Part shown: positions 22,106-34,690 of the stretch, one piece after another | Position numbering within the stretch: the stretch's first letter is position 1 | How the letters are laid out: the number at the start of each line of letters is the position of its first letter | NCBI RefSeq assembly: GCF_910592395.1 | Contig: NC_088312.1 | Span: 15,637,792-15,701,791, forward strand | Direction of reading: 5' to 3' | From: Lineus longissimus | Taxonomy: Eukaryota > Nemertea > Pilidiophora > Heteronemertea > Lineidae | Length of the DNA: 64,000 nt | The notes under the pieces: generated by a model | Seen by the model: only the letters and a program-made list of their open reading frames with translations | Database searches by the model: none | What the model was told of the DNA's origin: nothing | Translations under genes and position numbers: made by a program

Positions 22106-24065
22106 CCTTCCATTTACTTGGTCAACTGCAAATATGACATGTGCATGAACGATTTCGTCTACAAATTTTTTTTGAAACTCCACCATAGCAGTATTGATCT
22201 CGGAACCATGTGAAAAATTTAGTCTAAAACAAAAAATTTAAAACAAATTTGTATTCACGATAACTGCACTATGCACGGCAATGTTATTCAAATTGTGTAT
22301 TTCTATTTAACTGGACCACCAGTGATTATGAACGGCGTACCCCTTTAAACACACTTCTCAGATGGTTTGTGCGGGTCACGAGACATGGGTCACGTGAGCC
22401 TTGATCCCGGTCACGTGAGTCTTGAGAGGAATTTGTTATGTGTTGAGTGCATTTCTGTCTTGAGGGATTGTTTATGTGTTGAGTGCATTTCTGTCTTGAG
22501 GTATTTTTCTATATGTTGATACACTTTTCATCTTTAGGGTATTGTTTAATGTTTGTAGGGTTTTTATGTATGTTGAGTACATTTTTTTGTGTTGGGGATA
22601 TTTCTATGAAGTTTCGGTTGAAGTTTATAAAGTGCTGGTCGGAGTTTTGAAAATCTTGAGACGTGTTCTTGTGTTAAGTTTATTCCGCTTTGGCATTCCA
22701 TAGAGTCGCACCGCCTCTGGCAACTTGTCACAAATGCATTACGAGTCGGAGATATCAACACTGTCACAGAACATAAGAGACTTGTAACTTAAGTGGAGCT
22801 AAGCAGTATTGTTTCGCTGCATCTTCATCAACTTGATCCCGCTTTGGGTTACGGATATCATATCTGTCAAGAGTTTGTGTGTGTTGTGGCCATCTCTTCA
22901 ACAGCTATTGCTGGTAAACAAAATAAATTTGGAATTGAACAAACTTGAAACGAGAGAAAAGGGTTGATTCTTTTGAACTCGGGCATGACATGACGGTAGA
23001 TAACAGCATTCTAGGCAGAATTAGAATGTCCATGCCAATTCAAGTGTTCAGAACGTCCTTTGAAACGTGTGCAACTATTATTGCCAGTATCAATTCAGTT
23101 CATGATGGAGCCTTGTCTTTTTAGTTGGAGGAGCGACAAATGGAGGGTGAAAGGTACAGAAGAGAAACAGAGTCAGCTTTCCCAACCAAGGTAAACTTCT
23201 TATGCATGTACTTGAGTCGTCGGCCATTCTTGACTTCCGGGTTATGACATAATAAGAGTCGTAAACACCATATCTAAATATTCTACCAGCAATTTGGCAA
23301 AAGATAAGTCAACAAAATACATTTAAACATGTTTAAAGCACTCCTTTTTAAAGTCCTCTCTGGGAAAACTGGCTAGTCTTGTCATAAAAACCTTAATTTG
23401 CCCCAAATAATGTATGTAAAAATTAATGTTTTTCGAAACACATTTTCGAGTATTTCAGGCACCCCAAAAGATACAAATTTATTTATCTTAAAAGATGTTA
23501 GTGGTGTCAAAATGTGGCTTATAATCCAAGCTACTTTGGATTGATGGTTCACATTTCGGGCTATTGAGTCAATCTTAGGTCACCAATCTCTGATCATCGT
23601 CACTAAAAGTTGAGACCACATGATTGCCCATATATAAGACTTTCGCGTGCCCTTTTGATTGGAATCAAGATGGATCGCTTTGCTGAAATGTTACGTTTTC
23701 AAACTGTCTTTGCCAGAATAGTAGGGGGGCCTACTCAGTTAAAAACATGTCAATGAAATCTCTGTTTGAGACTCTTTCAACTGATACCATTTGATTGTTA
23801 TGCCCCGCTCCACGGGGGATTATGTTCTTGGTTGTTTTTCTAACATCCTTTTCTGCGTCATCCAATATGTCTACATGTTGCGGGTGCTTAACTGGACCAT
23901 TTTTGCAGCTATCACAATGAAACTTTATGGTCATGTTATCAAACTAAATACTTTGGATTGGATTGCTTGTGGGCGCGTTTTGACTCAGTGGAATAACTGA
24001 CAGACTGACAGACAGCTAGGCTGCTTTACCCATTATAGCCTGAAGCCGTGTGAACATTTGAATTC
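22106..24065. other. Mostly featureless flank with a degenerate repeat
   Basis: No gene is supported. A partial copy of the ACGGCGTACCCC-ended MITE lies at about 22250-22350. A degenerate tandem repeat with GTGTTGAGTGCATTTCTGTC spans about 22430-22580. Near 23797 a TTATGCCCCGC..GGGGGATTATG palindrome resembles the segment at 45960. Confidence 0.45.
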
Positions 24066-24450
24066 TCAAAAGTCTTCAAGGAGATACGGAACTGTATAGA
24101 GTTCAAGACAATGCTTCTCATCTACAAGGAGAGAAATGGACTTGCCCCTGCTTACATATCTGAGCTCCTCCCATCGTTCAACCCCAGGCGACCCCTGAGG
24201 TCTGAAGACAACTGTCTACTGAGGATCCCCAGGTATTGCCTGGAGACGTACGGAGGCAGCAGCTTCCTTATGCTGGCGGCCAGACTTTGGAATGAACTCA
24301 GTGTTGAAATTCAAAAGGCTAAGACTGTTGCCATTTTCAGGCATGGGCTAAAAACCCATCTGTTCAGGTGATTTTTTGAAGCACCGCATTGGAGCAAATT
24401 CATTTTGGAGTTTGCGGTATGAGTGTAAATCTCAATTCAATTCAACTTTG
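24066..24450 (+). pseudogene. LINE 3' end (L2/CR1-like RT C-terminus)
   Basis: The frame at 24111-24371 reads YKERNGLAPAYISELLPSF..RSEDNCLLRIPR..AARLWNELSVEIQ..FRHGLKTHLF. This is the conserved C-terminal signature of CR1/L2-type reverse transcriptases (NGLAP-Y---LL, LR, LWN-LP--I, F---LK--LF). No catalytic RT domain precedes it, so the copy is 5'-truncated. The frame is intact across the motif, which suggests only moderate age. Confidence 0.8.
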
Positions 24451-24504
24451 AGCATGGTCACACATAATCTTGCATATGGAACTGGGAGCATGGTCACATA
24501 TGTA

Positions 24505-25090
24505 TGGGCGGTTATTTCCGCATTAAATGATGTCCTAAAACGCGTCTTTATAACTGGCGACTCGTGTGTGTGTGTGTGAAGCAACCCGTGCGTACGGAGC
24601 AAAACGCGCGTATCTAACTCGCGACCCCTACAAAGAACATAACGCGAATGTATAACTACTGTCGCATAAACGTGCCGTCGGATAACTAGTGTCGGATAAG
24701 TGCTGTCGGATAACTGCTGTCGCATATAAGGTTCCTCAGCCTCCCGCATCGCGGCGCTAGTTATTATTACTTTTGTTCTAAGCGACGTTATCCCGAGTTT
24801 GAGACAGAAGAGAAAATGGCTACTAATCAAGATCCACATGTGCTCCAGCGGGCAGCACGCATGCTGCAAGACGTTGTGAATTTGTTGGGCAGGCCTACAC
24901 AGAACCAGGTCCCTCTTGATAATCGGGTTGATAATATTGCAGCATCTGCAGTGCCTGCTACTAGTACTAGTAGATCTACGACCTCAACCTCCACACCTGT
25001 ACCTGGTGGTAAGAATAAAATTGATGCAATTAGGATACCGGTACATAGTGTACTACATGTATATAAGGGCCTCGGCCTACAAGCAATAGC
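24505..25090 (+). mobile_element. 5' end of an unclassified DNA transposon
   Basis: Starts TGGGCGGTTATTTCCGCA after a TA, almost the same as the ends of the element at 41619-42440. Five subterminal repeats of the form GTCG(G/C)ATA lie at 24661-24727, a likely transposase-binding array. A TATA-like CATATAAG follows (24722), then an ATG in good context at 24816. I could not find the right TIR, so the copy may be truncated or its end may be too diverged to see. Confidence 0.6.
24816..25008 (+). CDS. First exon of the transposon protein
   Basis: The start context is AGAAAATGGCT. The peptide opens MATNQDPHVLQRAARMLQDV, continues VNLLGRPTQNQ, then a Ser/Thr-rich linker, and reaches a donor (GGTG|GTAAGA) at 25009. 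A similar start is encoded at 42081 in the related element (LLQQVVGIMGRE aligned with MLQDVVNLLGRP). No catalytic domain lies in this exon and later exons were not found, so the protein family is unknown. Confidence 0.45.
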
Positions 25091-26765
25091 CTAATTATTA
25101 TTCACAATGTGATCTTATTTCTGTTCCTGAAAAGTTGTTTTCAGTGTATTTTCTCCTTGAAATCGATCACTTCAGGTACTATTACTGTGCATACCTGGCT
25201 AAATTAGTGTCTAGTTTCGTCTCTGATGACATTTATTTCGTAAAAATCGCTGTTTTTTTCTAAAAAGGTGTTTTTGTGGTCATTTTGGCTGTTTATTTCG
25301 AGGGTACGGTAGGAGGTCATCGTTCACTCGATAACTCTTTTTAAAATGAAATAAACGCGTTTTAAGATACATGATATGAATTGATATTAATATTCGTTAA
25401 GTGGGATTGTCGGTGGACGTTCATTGTTGAACAGTTGTGCTGGAATTACGAAAATATATCGATATCATTGAGAGTTCATTCATTAGGGGCCTGCTCTCAA
25501 TTTTCCTTACAACGCCTCTAGCACTGGGCAATTGCCACCATCTTGAAAAGCAGTGCCGCGGATGGCTATCGCATCGCCACTACGCATGAGAACACGATGG
25601 CTGCCCTGCGCTGCATTGATAGTTCGTAATAAATTCACATAAAAACACACCAGAAGATCTCCGATTTTATTTACAAAGATCATATTTTGTTATTTATTGA
25701 TAAAACAAGCCATTTTACCACAGCAGGTGACACATATTAGGCCTGAATAAGACTTTAGAATTTGAAGTGGTGGCGACGATGCCGATATCCAAGATGGCGG
25801 AATTATACCAGTGGTCAAATCTCATCTATTTTGGGTAATTGCATCATTATTTCTTTTTGTGATTGGTGATTTGTAAAATTGAGAATGATTGAAAAATCAG
25901 TATTTTTTCACCTAAAGGCATGAGTGAACATTTGATAAGTTTATTGTGATTTAATTGGTAATTTGGTCGACATTTTGACAATTATATTTAGCAATATTTC
26001 GATTAAAATGCGGACCTGCTTCTTCCTCTTTTCGTAATCCGTTCGAAGGGGTGACGGTGTTTCGATAACTCAGGTCAGTTTCACGGCAAAAATAAGTGGT
26101 AGTTTTGAGAATTCGAATGTGATGTACACTACAATGCACGTGATTGATGGTTGAACATTCACTCTCGTTGACAGTGTATTATTGAAATACTTATTTGATT
26201 GTGATGATGGTGTATTGTACTATAACTATAGGCCTTGCATGCTCCCAACGTGTGGCATATTTCACATTGATACTACCAGTAGGCCTATCAATTACAAAAA
26301 AATAGATTGTGAGTAAAAATAGGCCTACAATCATTACATGTCATGAGGGTGGGAACGGGGAAGGGGGGGGGGGGGTAACTGTCTCGACGTCCCGTTAGGA
26401 AAAAAGGCTTATCCCGTTTCCCAATACGCAATTTTAGCCGAATCGTGACGCAAAACACGGCTTGTCTCGAATCCCGCTAAAATAAGGGTGTCTATCCCGA
26501 ATCCCGACAGTTATTTTCGGCCCATCCCAGTGTCCCGAAAATACCCGTTCTCCCCCTCATACATAGTAGACCATATTGTCACATTGATGTTTTCTTTCAT
26601 TTATACAGTTAGACTTCCGAGATCTACATTTTCGACAAAGGCCTGGTGTAATATACTACAATCAAGATGTACAGACCGGGGGAGCTGGCGGTACGTACCC
26701 ATAAGTCTTTGCGGTAGTCTCGCGCGTACCGGATATAACCTATCAAGCTTTTCTCCTTCAGAGAA
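25091..26765. other. No gene recognised
   Basis: AT-rich sequence. A G-homopolymer lies at about 26360-26374, followed by a stretch with repeated TCCCG/AATCCCG motifs (26388-26545) that looks like a degenerate simple repeat. Confidence 0.4.
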
Positions 26766-27041
26766 ATACTGCGTTGCGCTCAACTGCCAATTATGCATTA
26801 GTCTGGTGGACACGAGGTTGGCCTTAAACTTGCTTGAAATCGAAAATTTGGACAACACACGTGTACTACAGCGCAAACGGCAGCATTCTGACATATAGAA
26901 ACATGTGGTCTGATTCTATTTTTACTTGTCACTAAGTGATCACGCGTCCAACCTCGTATGCAGGGTAATGTGGCTTTCTCATTGGTCGAACGTTAATTTT
27001 GTTCACAGCCTTTTATAAGGCACTTGAGCGCAACGCAGTAT
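26766..27041. mobile_element. 276-bp foldback MITE
   Basis: ATACTGCGTTGCGCTCAA at 26766-26783 is perfectly inverted at 27024-27041. A second inverted pair (ACGAGGTTGG near 26812, CCAACCTCGT near 26949) lies inside. Each end contains a TA next to CTGCG, consistent with a TA target duplication of the mariner type. Confidence 0.7.
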
Positions 27042-28129
27042 GGATGATCACGTGCGAATCTTTGACCATATAATCACATGACGTGTGGATCTGCAAGCAT
27101 TATCCCACATGTGGATCTGTGGATCCGATATAATTGGATGTTAAAAAAGATTTAGTTGTGTGGTATGGTCTGGTCACTCACAGAGACTAAAGGATTAGAC
27201 ATGTTACATATATTTGACTTCCTTCAGTTCCCTCGAGAGCAAAGTCAGGAGTTTGGATTAGATGTCTACTAAGGCAAGAATTTTGTTTACCTCAACAAAG
27301 CCTCTAAAATCAAGAGAATTTTAATACATCCACAATTAAAAGAAATAAAACATTGTGACCCAGGTGTTTTTGAATGTGCCACTTGGCACAATTGGAATGG
27401 GACCATTTGAGAAAATAGAAATGTTTTTCATCTTCATGTTGTTACCCTGTTAGGATTGAGCATTGCAATGAATCTTATACAGTTTATCATAATTCCACTA
27501 TGATGTACCTGTGATATTTTTCTAGGTATTTTTGATTTCATTGAAACCATTGATATCATTCCCATTTCTTGTAAGGTTTTTTGTAGATGTGATTCTAAGG
27601 AGAAGTCATTCAAAAGATGAGGGTCAAATACTGATAATTATTTACTGTAAACCACCAAATTTTCGTCGGTGATTTATTTTCAGAGATTTAACAGATTAAC
27701 AGAGATTTATTCTGAAACAAAAGAAATTCCGTAATCCTCCGAAAAAAGAAATGGTGAAAATATCATTTTTTTCAGAATATTTGATTTGGCGCTTTGATTT
27801 GGCGATTTGATTTGGCACATTGTTCCAATGTGCGAAAAGATAAATTTCGTACCTTGTAGGAAATTCTGCCAAATGACTTGTTTCTGCATTATTTTAACAT
27901 TTTCAAATTATCCTGGACATCGTGATTTCATCGTTATTGCACATATTGCAGAAGACTTGGTTAGTGGATTAGTGTTCATGAACTATAAGTACCCAATGGC
28001 AAACAGACTGTGTAAATACATTGGTATATATAGTGTACAGAAATTAAAAATATCATGCAATCTTTTTGAAGAATTTCCAGGTCCTAGTGATTCTAATGAG
28101 AGAATGTGATTTTAGACTGACATATCTTT
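27042..28129. other. No gene recognised
   Basis: There is a triplicated TTTGATTTGGCG motif at about 27780-27815. A 100-codon frame at 27807-28109 has no recognisable family. Confidence 0.4.
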
Positions 28130-28549
28130 AGCTCACCTGTGGGGAGTTATACAATTATACTGCAGCATCCGCCGTTTGTTAGCGGAGCGCGTTTCATAAC
28201 CGCTAAGGCCAGATTGCCGAAATTTGAAATTTGCTGGTAGCTTTTGGCATTGGGCTTTGACCTGCTTTCTGGCCATGTGGCTATCTTGGAAATCCTTGTA
28301 GTTATTATGCTTGGTTCATCTAATAAGGCTGCATCACATGTCATCCGTTTGATTTGACCTACTTGTCAAGGTCTCGAGGTCAGAGTTTAAGAGTTGACTC
28401 TTGTTCCTTAAGTTTTTTTGTGGTGTACTGTAGAGGGTTCTAATTTGGTGTTGAGGAGAGTCTGAGTTCAAACTATGTACGCACCAAAATTCGGCCAAAT
28501 TCAAATATTCTAACTGTAACCATATTCCTGTACTTGACCACAGGTGAGC
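28130..28549. mobile_element. ~420-bp MITE-like repeat with AGCTCACCTGTGG ends
   Basis: AGCTCACCTGTGG (28130-28142) is inverted as CCACAGGTGAGC (28538-28549). A further TTTAGCTCACCT at about 28959 hints at another partial copy. There is no coding content. Confidence 0.5.
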
Positions 28550-29671
28550 ACATGGCCCCTGGCCATTTTACTGGTGAATTATTTGAGTAATCATTGTCAT
28601 TTCTCAAGCTAATCCAACAACATGCAAACTATCTGTTCTTGAAATGGGGTGAAGAAAAATTTATCTTTTTCCAAAATTGACACTTTCCCTGAAGATGATT
28701 TAGAAATGTAGCAGGACAATGTTCTACTGATAACTTTATCAAGGTTTTCAAGGAGAACAGTTCTAGGTATATTTGATATCCCTTCATTACTTATCATAAG
28801 TTACGTTCAACCTAGGCTGGCTGTGTTTGTGGAAGCTACACGCCGAGTTAGTACGCGCAGGTTGCAGGCTTATTGCAATAATGTTCCTCAAAGGTTACAG
28901 ATATTACGCCCTTTTTATGCAAAACGGATCAATCCAGATGATATTGCGATCATGATGTTTAGCTCACCTCCAGAGAGTTGAGCTTATCTTATGGCACGTT
29001 TTGTAACCTGTGCGCAGGGTAGCCCGTAGGCTGCATGAAACTTATGCACAAATGTAGCAAAACATACAAACATCAAGGGATGTCAATTGTGATTGTGACT
29101 GTATATGTATTGTGCAGTTAAGAATTGTTGTGGATTAAATGTACATGTACATGTAGTTTAAAAAAAAGGATTACCATTTAGTCATTTTATCCAAATACTT
29201 AACTTTAAAATTATTTCGCTGAAATGCATGTACAGCTGTGTGTTTCATGACCTAATAATATTATAGCAAATCAACGATTCCGCCAGCACTCACAAGCATA
29301 TCCATTACATCAGCATCTACCGGTAGCGTTCTATCGGAGCAGGCAAGAATATGTTTTATTAAGAGTGTTCCATAGTTGAGTCTGTGAAAGTTGTGCTACA
29401 TGTAGAAGATAAACGATGCAAAAATACTGTTTTTGTTGAATATTAACTAATTCGTCACTTGTGCTAAACTGAAGGCACCATCTTGGTACATGTAAAAACT
29501 TGAGGTCTAGAATACAATTTTCAAATAACTTTTTGTCAGATTTTCTAATGTCATGGGGTATTCCAGCGTTTTATCTAATCCTACATGTAATATATCATAA
29601 AATGAATTGTAAGAAAAGAATGTACCTGTACATTATTCAGTTTAAAAAATCTGTTTTAGTTTTAATAATTG
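28550..29671. other. No gene recognised
   Basis: Apart from the partial AGCTCACCT end near 28959 I see no supported feature. Confidence 0.4.
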
Positions 29672-29776
29672 TACCACAGGTATTGGAACAAATTAATAGA
29701 ACCAGAATTCTAAATTTCTCATTGAAATTGTTAAAATGAGAACTCTGGTTCTATTAATTTGTTCGTACCTGTGGTA
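29672..29776. repeat. 105-bp hairpin MITE
   Basis: TACCACAGGTATTGGAACAA..ATAGAACCAGA at the left pairs almost base for base with TCTGGTTCTAT..TTGTTCGTACCTGTGGTA at the right, giving arms of about 40 bp around a short loop. Both ends carry TA. Confidence 0.85.
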
Positions 29777-29831
29777 GTTGTAGTACAACTCCTTGCCCAA
29801 ACTTTGATAGTTGTAATTGTCACTGTCGTTT

Positions 29832-30072
29832 CTTAAAGGCCTACGCCGTTCGTTAAAAATGTTGAATTTGTAATTGAATTTTAAAATGTCCAATTGCGGA
29901 AATACTTACTAAATATAAATTTCAACATTGCCGTTGTGTGGACTGATATGCAAATGCTATGCATACTAAGTTTCAACAAACTTGTATTCTTAATAATTGC
30001 ACTACGGCATTTTGTATTGGTGGATTTCTATTAACTAGACCACCAGTAATTACGAACGGCATACCCCTTTAA
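29832..30072. mobile_element. ~240-bp MITE, copy with both ends
   Basis: The left end TTAAAGGCCTACGCCGTTCG and right end ACGAACGGCATACCCCTTTA are imperfect inverted repeats. The inside contains AATAATTGCACTACGGCATT and a block ACCACCAGTAATTACGAACG. Related copies lie at about 22250-22350 and 39790-40022. Confidence 0.65.
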
Positions 30073-32270
30073 AGGGAATGTTTTATTTAGGCAGCAGCCA
30101 GGTAGGCATGTTAAAGTACATGAAATTGTCAATAGGGGCCTCTCCTATCTCCTATCTCTTAAAGTATATCAAACTGTTCATGGTTGCACCAGGAATATAC
30201 CTATTGCTAAATAAACCATGACCCAGTCCCCCAGCCACATTAAGACAGCCCGGTAGCTCCTGCCTGTGTTCCCTTATAATATGGTGTATTGAAATGAAAT
30301 CGTGAAACAATGAGCAAGAACCACTCTGACTCTTTGCGGCCCCTTTCAAAAAAGACCACTTGGTGAATTACGTTTTCTCGGACTTAGTAAGTTCCCTTGA
30401 CTGACTGAAGGCATCGGTCCCTCAACAATTTCTTATCCAATAGAGCTACTGCCGACCTCTCTATGATGTTGTATAGACAGCTACTGCCGACCTCTCTATG
30501 ATGTTGTGTAGATGTGAATGTTTTATCCTGAAGATAATGATGTTGTTCACGTCCGATCAGGCAACTTCCCATAAGAAGATTGATGGCATTGCCCTCACTA
30601 CCCTGTACCACATGTGCGATGAGTTGAAATGCAAGCCTCTGTTTCTTTATATGGAGTTGTGGTTGACGACAATATCATCATCAAGAGCGGTTAATAAGTA
30701 GATGGATGACGGAAAAACATAACGTTTGAAGGGCAAGACGACCCAAGTCCTATGCATTAATTACCGTATGATATGGGTCGTTCTGCATTCCAGCCCTTCA
30801 TTTGGTATCTAAAGGTATACCAATAATAACAGCCTAACTTGCAGACAACAGTTACAGGAACAGGCCACTTAAAAGAACACCAGTTCTCTTCACCTTTCCA
30901 GTGTTGATAGAGAGAGGACCTGGCGCCTATATCATAAAGATTTTTAATGAGGTTCCATTATGGTACTTTAATGGAAGGATTTAAGTCCACAGTAATGCCA
31001 CGTCATTAAATACTTTCATAATTATAGCGTTTTTATCGTGTCATTCCATTGACTTTAGCAGCCCTTCGAATCTAAGGTGTACCATATGGGAATGCATAAA
31101 ATCTGTTCAAACGCGGGTTGAGATTTTGTGCTTGTACCGTAATTAGCGGATCTGGATGTAGGAAAAAGAATGAACTATTGTTGGTAAAATGCTACAGCTT
31201 GACAGAATGATTCCTCGATATAAAATCGAGTGGTTAAGACTACCCTGGCGCTCTGGCTGTAGGCAAGTTGCAAGCGTATTGATACTAACGTGTACCCGTC
31301 TACCATGATATTTTGACGTGAAATTACTACCCTCTGTTAGTTTTAACCGAAGCAACCGATAGATGAAAAATCTCAGTGCGACAGAAATTTGGTCACAGAC
31401 ATTTTGATACTGAGTGGTGAACTCTGTATCAATTGACCTTCTGCTTTGAGTCCTGTCTGAGATTAAGAATAGCAAGGCACAGACGGCTGTGGATCCTTTT
31501 TTGAATAGACATGCAAGCACTGAGTTATCATTAATCAAATACATGTACAAACAAACTTTGAACAAGATGTAATTTGTGGGCATAGACTGCAAAGAAATTG
31601 AAAATGGCAAAGGAAAAGAAATCATCCTGATGTTGTGGGCAACGCTGAGCTGGTTCTAGTTTAATCATATTCCTTCTAGAATGTCAATAATGAAACTAAT
31701 AAATAGATCAATGATTTTTTTGGGCCAATTTAATAACTAGAACATTTCATTTGAAAAAGTTTATTTTAGAATGATTTAGGTAACGACTTAAGCAATTATA
31801 TATTTGGAACCAACTGAAATTTATTCAGTTATATCATCAGGTGTATTTTGTAAATTCGTCCCTGTCCCGTCCATAACTGACCAAGTAAATACTATTAAAT
31901 ATTCTACCCGAGTATGACAATAGGCCTACCTTCGCCTGCCACGACTCACCCCACACTAACATGAACTCAGATGGCCGCGTTTTACGTCTTTTAGCCGTAC
32001 AACTGCTGTTATAATAATATGTAAACCGTTTCTCAGGCGTCCACGATAGTCTCCACGTTTCAGATGCTGACCCTCGCATCGAAAATCCAGTATTTGGGTC
32101 GGCTTAAGGAACCCCAACCTTTGCCCCATTAGTAAAAGACAGGATAAAAGCACTACCTGAAACGCTGCTTAATGTTTTCATTAACCTAGATATTTTAAAG
32201 GTACCTCCTTGATATGCCCTGCTCTTAAAGTGACCGTCATCAAGATGCCATTAGCACTAATGGAACTATA
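30073..32270. other. No gene recognised
   Basis: A direct duplication of ~30 bp (AGCTACTGCCGACCTCTCTA..) lies at about 30445 and 30478. A 160-codon minus-strand frame (31143-31625) shows no family resemblance and I do not call it. Confidence 0.4.
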
Positions 32271-33150
32271 TTATGCTTTGTGATATATCATATATTTCTT
32301 ATCAAAGAGTAGAGGGGAGAGATTCTCACCCTGCCGCACACCAACCTTACTGTCAAAAACTCTACTCAAACAACCATTTTGTGAGACACAAGACTTGACA
32401 TTTGAATACATGTTTTTATGTCTGTGACCAAATTTACCACTTATACAATTTGCCAGTAGTTTTTGCCAAAGCGCAGCTCGGCAAATACAATGTACTGTCG
32501 AATGCCTTTTTGTAACCAATCATAAGGCAGAAGACCCTTTTCTTTTGACTAAAAATATTTCAACCGGTGACCGCAAAACAAAACAGTGGTCTTGGGTGCT
32601 GAAACCTTTTCTGTAACCAGCTTGGTTTGCATGTATTACTCGGTTAACCTCACAGTATAAAGAGTACAACCGCTTATTCAGAATACTCGTAAACACTTTC
32701 CCAAGGCAACTCAGAATAGTGAGACCTCTGTAGTTAGTGGCGTCCTTGGGGTCTCCTTTGTTCTTGTATATGGAAACAATGATTCCATTTAGCCACGCTT
32801 CCCGGAGGATTCCTGTATCCAAGATGTGATTGAGCAAACGCTGGTTAACAGGCATAAGCAAATCTAAGGTACACTTGATATGAGTCAATCCCACTAGCTT
32901 TATCTGATTATATACCTCTCACTGCAGCCTTAATTTCGTCCACTGTTATCTCGTCATCGAGAATTTCATTGTCAACGTTTTCGGGAAGTGGGAATTCGTT
33001 ATCATCTCCTTCAAAGTCTCTGTTTTTTTCTCGAAAGTGGTTCAATACATCCGCATTGCAGGGACTGGAGTGCTCCCTGTAACTTCTTTCACCATGTAGA
33101 ATTTTCCAATAAGCCTTGGGATCTTTACTTTTCATCTCACTGATCGGATT
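32271..33150 (-). pseudogene. LINE reverse-transcriptase fragment, minus strand
   Basis: Reading down from 33135, three broken frames follow one another. The first (33135-32908) holds the pre-RT segment DPKAYWKILHGE..NEILDDEITVDEIKAAVRGI. The second (32894-32520) holds RT blocks: IVSIYKNKGDPKDATNYRGL, LSCLGKVFTSILNKRL and AGYRKGFSTQDHCF. The third (32519-32271) holds GVRQGENLSPLLF. The order matches a non-LTR RT up to the palm motif. The xADD box and everything downstream are missing, as is the endonuclease. Several frame changes and stops mark it as dead. The clade is uncertain. Confidence 0.8.
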
Positions 33151-33916
33151 GCAATTTGCAATACAAAAACCATAATTAGGTTGTAATGAATAGCAAACTT
33201 GTGACAGGCATACTGTTGTATCTTATGAGATGACTCAAAATGTACACATCATAAATGTATGGCGTGTTCAACGATATTGAAACGGTATACTTCGTACCAC
33301 TCTGCGCTTTAATGTTTGCCAAAACAAGCTCAACGGCGGGAAAATGAGCCGTTTTCTAACTTTAAAATCCAAGAAAGCGGGCTTCAAAATCACAAAACTA
33401 TCAAATATCCCATTAGATACATGTAACAGTGACATCAAATTAGAAAAAGTTTAATAAAAGAAAAATGTGATTTCTAAACATGTTAACGGTTGACCACAAA
33501 AGTCGAGGCATTTTGCAGTTTTTCATACTTTTTTTCGTTTTTTGCCTCGAATGCGAAATTAAACCTGCTACTCGTTGTTTAGTGGATGAAAATTGATAAG
33601 ATATGAATACCCCATTAGATGACAACAGATGGAACCATATGCTACCCTCAGATGGTCCATTAAAGCACCGACAACATACTTAACTGCCAACCACAAAAAT
33701 ATGTGATGATTATTCTTAAACAGCGCCATCACTACTTCTCAAAACTGTCGAAGACGAAACATATCGCTTTTCATATCAATGTTGTCTTTGACACGATATC
33801 TAAAAAGTTTTATAGAAATCAGTGAATTTGAAGCAGGCGTTTGCTTTAAAACGGATAATTTGTGATGGCTATTTTCAGCTAATCGAAGAATCGCTCAAAA
33901 CCAGTTGTGCGGAAAT
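33151..33916. other. No gene recognised
   Basis: AT-rich sequence with no supported feature. Confidence 0.4.
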
Positions 33917-34046
33917 AGGGAGTTTTCGCATATCCCCAAAACTCCAACGTTGACGCCTATCCTATTGTTCGACCTCCCGAAAGCTATGTGGAACAATGGG
34001 ATAGGTGTTCGCGCTGACGTTTCAGGGGATTTGCGAAAACTCCCTA
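33917..34046. mobile_element. 130-bp palindromic MITE with TA ends
   Basis: AGGGAGTTTTCGCA..ATCCCC at the left pairs with GGGGAT.TGCGAAAACTCCCT at the right, and the inner part (GACGCCTATCCTATTGTTC against GAACAATGGGATAGGTGTTCGC) is also inverted. TA flanks both ends. A degenerate relative lies at about 36020-36128. Confidence 0.8.
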
Positions 34047-34431
34047 ACGCGTGACCCGAGAGAGCTCTGTCCCAACGCGCGCCTTTCGGAATGGGCGGTG
34101 TCTCTGATGTTGAAACCATATATGTTACCTAGTTGCCTGACTCTTCATTTGAAAGACTCTGATTCTGCAGTGTCAAAAGGTTAAGTGAGTACTTAGTAGC
34201 TGCTGCTTCACATCACCTCGAAGTCTGAGGTGACCAAGTGCTTTGAGCAAGGACCTATCCATAGATAGACAGGTGATTGAACTTTAACCTGATAGCATCT
34301 CGTGCTCAAGTTTAACAAGGCTGCCTGGAGCAACCTGCGCTATTCCCATATTTAGATGCTTTTGACAGTATCGGTACCGCAGTGCAATCGGTATGATATG
34401 AGATAATTCTGAGCATGCCATTTTTCAGACT

Positions 34432-34690
34432 GATCAGGTTGTGTTTTGATCAGATTGTGCCACTGTTCTCAATAGTTTGATCAGGTTGTGCCACTGTTTC
34501 CAGTGTGATTAGGTTGTGTCATTGCGCCCAGACTGGTAAGGTTGTGGCACTGCTCCCAGTAGTTTGATTAGGTTGTGCCACTGTTCTCAGTAGTTTGATC
34601 AGGCTGTGCCACTGTTTCCAGTGTGATCAGGTTGTTTCATTGCGCCCAGACTGGTTAGATTGTGCCCCTGTTCCCAGTAGTTCCCCCGAA
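34432..34690 (+). repeat. ~30-bp minisatellite with 4-mer higher-order unit
   Basis: Monomers of about 28-31 bp (TTGATCAGGTTGTGCCACTG + T(T/C)TCCAGTG) run in a fixed order of four variants. That order repeats twice with a period of about 118 bp. Confidence 0.8.

Noticed and set aside
26488-26898. 136-codon frame overlapping the TCCCG-rich stretch
   Set aside because: No homology, spans simple repeat and a MITE end.
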